Assembly (NCBI GenBank): GCA_030612965.1
Contig: JAUWMW010000079.1
Span: 1-8,924 of the forward strand
Direction of reading: 5' to 3'
DNA: 8,924 bases
Source of the DNA: a bacterium
Lineage (GTDB): Bacteria > Zixibacteria > MSB-5A5 > GN15 > FEB-12
A program made the position numbers and the translations under genes. Below, piece after piece: positions 7,058 to 8,924 of this stretch. Every line of letters starts with the position of its first letter. The first letter of the stretch is position 1. The notes under the pieces were generated by a model. The model was not told the DNA's origin and searched no databases. It saw nothing but the letters and a program-made list of their open reading frames with translations.

Positions 7058-8645
7058 GGCGACAATCTCTCTCAATAGACGTTATGGCGGCCGCCAAATT
7101 ATCAAACAGCTTGACTCCACCATTAATACAATAGTTGAGCAACCGTTGTTCCTCGGCGGCGCCCTTGCCCGAGCGAACCATGAAGGCACGCACCGGCGAC
7201 GTGTAGCCAAGGTAGACATCGTCGAGCTTGTCACCGATCACGTACGATCGTCTTAGATCAACCCCCAGTTGTTGTGCGGCCTCCTCCAGCATCCCCGGCG
7301 CGGGCTTACGACAATCACAGGTGATGGCAAACTCACGGACCCGCCCCTGAGGATGGTGCGGGCAATAGTACAACGCGTCGATATCCACGCCTCGCTTAGC
7401 TAACATTTCTATCAAGCGAGCGTTGACCCGTTCGACCGTTGACAGATCAAAGAGACCTCGCGCCACCCCTGATTGGTTCGATATAATGACAATCTTCAGC
7501 CCCAACTCCTGAGCCCGTTTGAGCGCCTCGACGGAGCCATCCTCGAATTCGATCTGGTCGGGATCAGACAAGAAATGTTTGTCAACAATCACGGTGCCGT
7601 CCCGATCGACAAATAGAGCGCCCTGAGCACCGACAGTGTGAGTCAGGATGCGACCGACCTCGGTAAACACCATCTCCGGCGTCACGCGATCGAAGCAGAA
7701 ACGTTTCTCGCGATAGCAGGGTGTGCGACCATGACGCGAACAGGGGCGACATTCTTCGTCCACCTCAACAACCCGATCATAGAGACCGCGCGGAGCAAAA
7801 CCCAGGGCTGGATGGGTCGGACCGAATACGGCGACAACCGGCGTACCAACGGCCGAGGACAGGTGAGCAATGCCAGAGTCGTTGGCCACTGTCGCATGAG
7901 CCTGCGCGATGATCGAAGCCAGTTCCGCCAGCGGCTGGTTGATACATTCAACAAATGCGCCAGGCGGAAAGACCGCTTGTAGTTCCGGCCAGGCTCGGTC
8001 TTTTTCGGTGGCCACCCACACGATAGAAACGCCGCGCTCGCGACGCAGCCGGTCGGCCACTTCAGCAAACCGCTCCTTCGGCCATTGCTTGTTGTCGTGT
8101 GCTGCTCCCGGCGCAATCACGACAAACGGTTCGTGGTCGTTCAACTCGCGCACCGGCGAGTCAACTGACTCCCCACCCTCCGGGCGCAAAATCGGTCGAT
8201 GACAGAACACCTTACCGCCCAGCTCGGTCACCGCGGTATTGTAGAGATCAATCGTATGCGGAAACTGCTTGGGAATCCGCTTATGACGCCGCGTAAGAAG
8301 AAATCGTTCCAGGCGTCGCTTGGGATACACAACCTTGTTGTCGGCAGTGAGCAGCGTTCGCGTCAAGTATGATCGCGTGTTGCCGTGCAAGTCGATTATG
8401 TAGGAGAAGTGGGCTTCACCAAGCCGCGCCAGCAGCCGATAGAAATCGGTCAGGCCAGCGTTGTCGGGGATTGTGATCAACTCGTCGACGGTGCCGAACC
8501 GTTCGACCACGGAACGAAAACTCTCTTTAGTCAGGTAGGTGATCGAATGATCAGGGAAGCTGATACGAAGGTTGGCCAGCGCCGCCGATGTCAGCAGGAC
8601 ATCCCCCAACGAACCGAATCGGATGGTCAGAATCCTCTTGCTCAT
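7050..8645 (-). CDS. Bifunctional GT9 heptosyltransferase-like / GmhB-like D-glycero-D-manno-heptose 1,7-bisphosphate 7-phosphatase fusion
   Basis: This 531-residue protein joins two enzymes. Residues 1-335 form a family 9 glycosyltransferase (ADP-heptose:LPS heptosyltransferase type). The N-terminus reads RFGSLGDVLLTSAAL, with D15 at the position of the catalytic Asp of WaaC/WaaF, and the nucleotide-sugar site reads ANDSGIAHLSSAVGTPVVAV followed by FGPTHP (residues 254-279). A cysteine cluster (C299, C302, C310, C317) sits at the end of this domain. Residues 342-525 form a HAD phosphatase of the GmhB type: DRDGT (D347, D349), SNQSG (389-393), a zinc site from C428, H430, C443 and C445, RKP (446-448) and GDKLDD (471-476). 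GmhB dephosphorylates heptose 1,7-bisphosphate on the way to ADP-heptose, and GT9 enzymes transfer that sugar, so the fusion unites precursor synthesis and transfer. Both halves have about the usual length and intact motifs. Both act in the cytoplasm, the transferase at the inner-membrane face. The ATG at 8645 abuts the uppP TAA, with no strong ribosome site visible. The acceptor cannot be read from sequence. Confidence 0.9.
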   Translation of the reverse strand: MSKRILTIRFGSLGDVLLTSAALANLRISFPDHSITYLTKESFRSVVERFGTVDELITIPDNAGLTDFYRLLARLGEAHFSYIIDLHGNTRSYLTRTLLTADNKVVYPKRRLERFLLTRRHKRIPKQFPHTIDLYNTAVTELGGKVFCHRPILRPEGGESVDSPVRELNDHEPFVVIAPGAAHDNKQWPKERFAEVADRLRRERGVSIVWVATEKDRAWPELQAVFPPGAFVECINQPLAELASIIAQAHATVANDSGIAHLSSAVGTPVVAVFGPTHPALGFAPRGLYDRVVEVDEECRPCSRHGRTPCYREKRFCFDRVTPEMVFTEVGRILTHTVGAQGALFVDRDGTVIVDKHFLSDPDQIEFEDGSVEALKRAQELGLKIVIISNQSGVARGLFDLSTVERVNARLIEMLAKRGVDIDALYYCPHHPQGRVREFAITCDCRKPAPGMLEEAAQQLGVDLRRSYVIGDKLDDVYLGYTSPVRAFMVRSGKGAAEEQRLLNYCINGGVKLFDNLAAAITSIERDCRHA

Positions 8646-8924
8646 TTAGACAAAAAGATACAACCCCAGTCCGCCGGCAGCAAAACAATAATATGCAAAA
8701 TACTCAAACTTGCCGCGCCGCACCGCCGCCAGCACAAGATAGACGGCAACCAGTGAGACAAGAAACGACACAAGACCACCAATGAGATATTGACTGACCA
8801 ACTCGGAAGGGAGATTGACCAATTGTTTTGCTTTCAGCAGAGCCGCGCCACCAATGACCGGAATGGCCAGCAGAAAAGAGAACTCAGCCGCTTTGGACGG
8901 CTCTATTCCAGCGTGCATACCGAC
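8646..8924 (-). CDS. uppP: Undecaprenyl-diphosphatase UppP/BacA, C-terminal part (5' end outside window)
   Basis: UppP removes a phosphate from undecaprenyl pyrophosphate in the inner membrane, regenerating the lipid carrier for peptidoglycan and surface glycans. The window shows its last 92 codons and the TAA stop. The recognisable signature is the stretch AAEFSFLLAIPVIGGAALL, which matches the conserved segment that follows the second active-site RSG motif in this family. Two hydrophobic segments follow (around SQYLIGGLVSFLVSLVAVYL and YYCFAAGGLGLYLFV), the usual last helices of the protein, and the chain ends right after the last helix, as in the family. The full protein is normally about 260-280 residues, so roughly two thirds lie beyond the right edge, including the catalytic motifs. 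The internal ATG at 8918 is not the true start, because the frame stays open to the edge. The next gene begins on the base after the stop, so the two are probably cotranscribed. The family call is confident; activity cannot be judged from this part. Confidence 0.9.
   Translation of the reverse strand, partial: VGMHAGIEPSKAAEFSFLLAIPVIGGAALLKAKQLVNLPSELVSQYLIGGLVSFLVSLVAVYLVLAAVRRGKFEYFAYYCFAAGGLGLYLFV

Overview
All genes in this window lie on the minus strand, so the window reads from right to left. The content is chromosomal and envelope-related, and coding is nearly continuous. It suggests a Gram-negative (diderm) bacterium. The signs are an Omp85-type outer-membrane barrel, a BamB-like PQQ-propeller lipoprotein, and an ADP-heptose-type glycosyltransferase joined to a heptose-bisphosphate phosphatase. 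The mix of domains (a peptidase/TolB/barrel chimera, a long HEAT-repeat protein with an IYGSGHP-type N-terminus, and an AmmeMemoRadiSam radical SAM enzyme) recalls little-cultured FCB-type phyla such as Zixibacteria or neighbours. That placement is inference from gene content only.

Layout in order of transcription: (1) 8924-8646, the C-terminal third of undecaprenyl-diphosphatase UppP/BacA, cut by the right edge; (2) 8645-7050, a GT9 glycosyltransferase fused to a GmhB-like HAD phosphatase, starting on the base after the uppP stop; (3) 7057-6068, a radical SAM enzyme of the AmrS type, overlapping the previous stop by 8 bases; (4) 6067-5940, the only real gap (128 bases), which may hold a weak promoter; (5) 5939-3099, a 946-residue exported protein with a zinc-peptidase domain, a TolB-like propeller and an Omp85-type barrel; (6) 3099-1762, a PQQ/BamB-like propeller lipoprotein coupled by a TGATG stop/start overlap; (7) 1955 to the left edge, a HEAT-repeat protein of at least 651 residues, open to the edge and so cut off at its C-terminus.

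Two functional groups emerge. UppP and the GT9-GmhB fusion serve the lipid carrier and heptose steps of surface-glycan synthesis. The peptidase-barrel and the propeller lipoprotein look like a matched outer-membrane pair. The HEAT protein follows them in the same run of genes and has no visible export signal. No RNA genes, mobile elements or CRISPR arrays were seen.

The points most worth a second look are a 194-base out-of-frame overlap between the propeller gene and the HEAT gene, which one extra base in a T4G4 run would reduce to a 4-base ATGA overlap; a 9-base tandem repeat that builds the signal-peptide core; the GT9-GmhB fusion; and the POTRA-less peptidase-propeller-barrel chimera.
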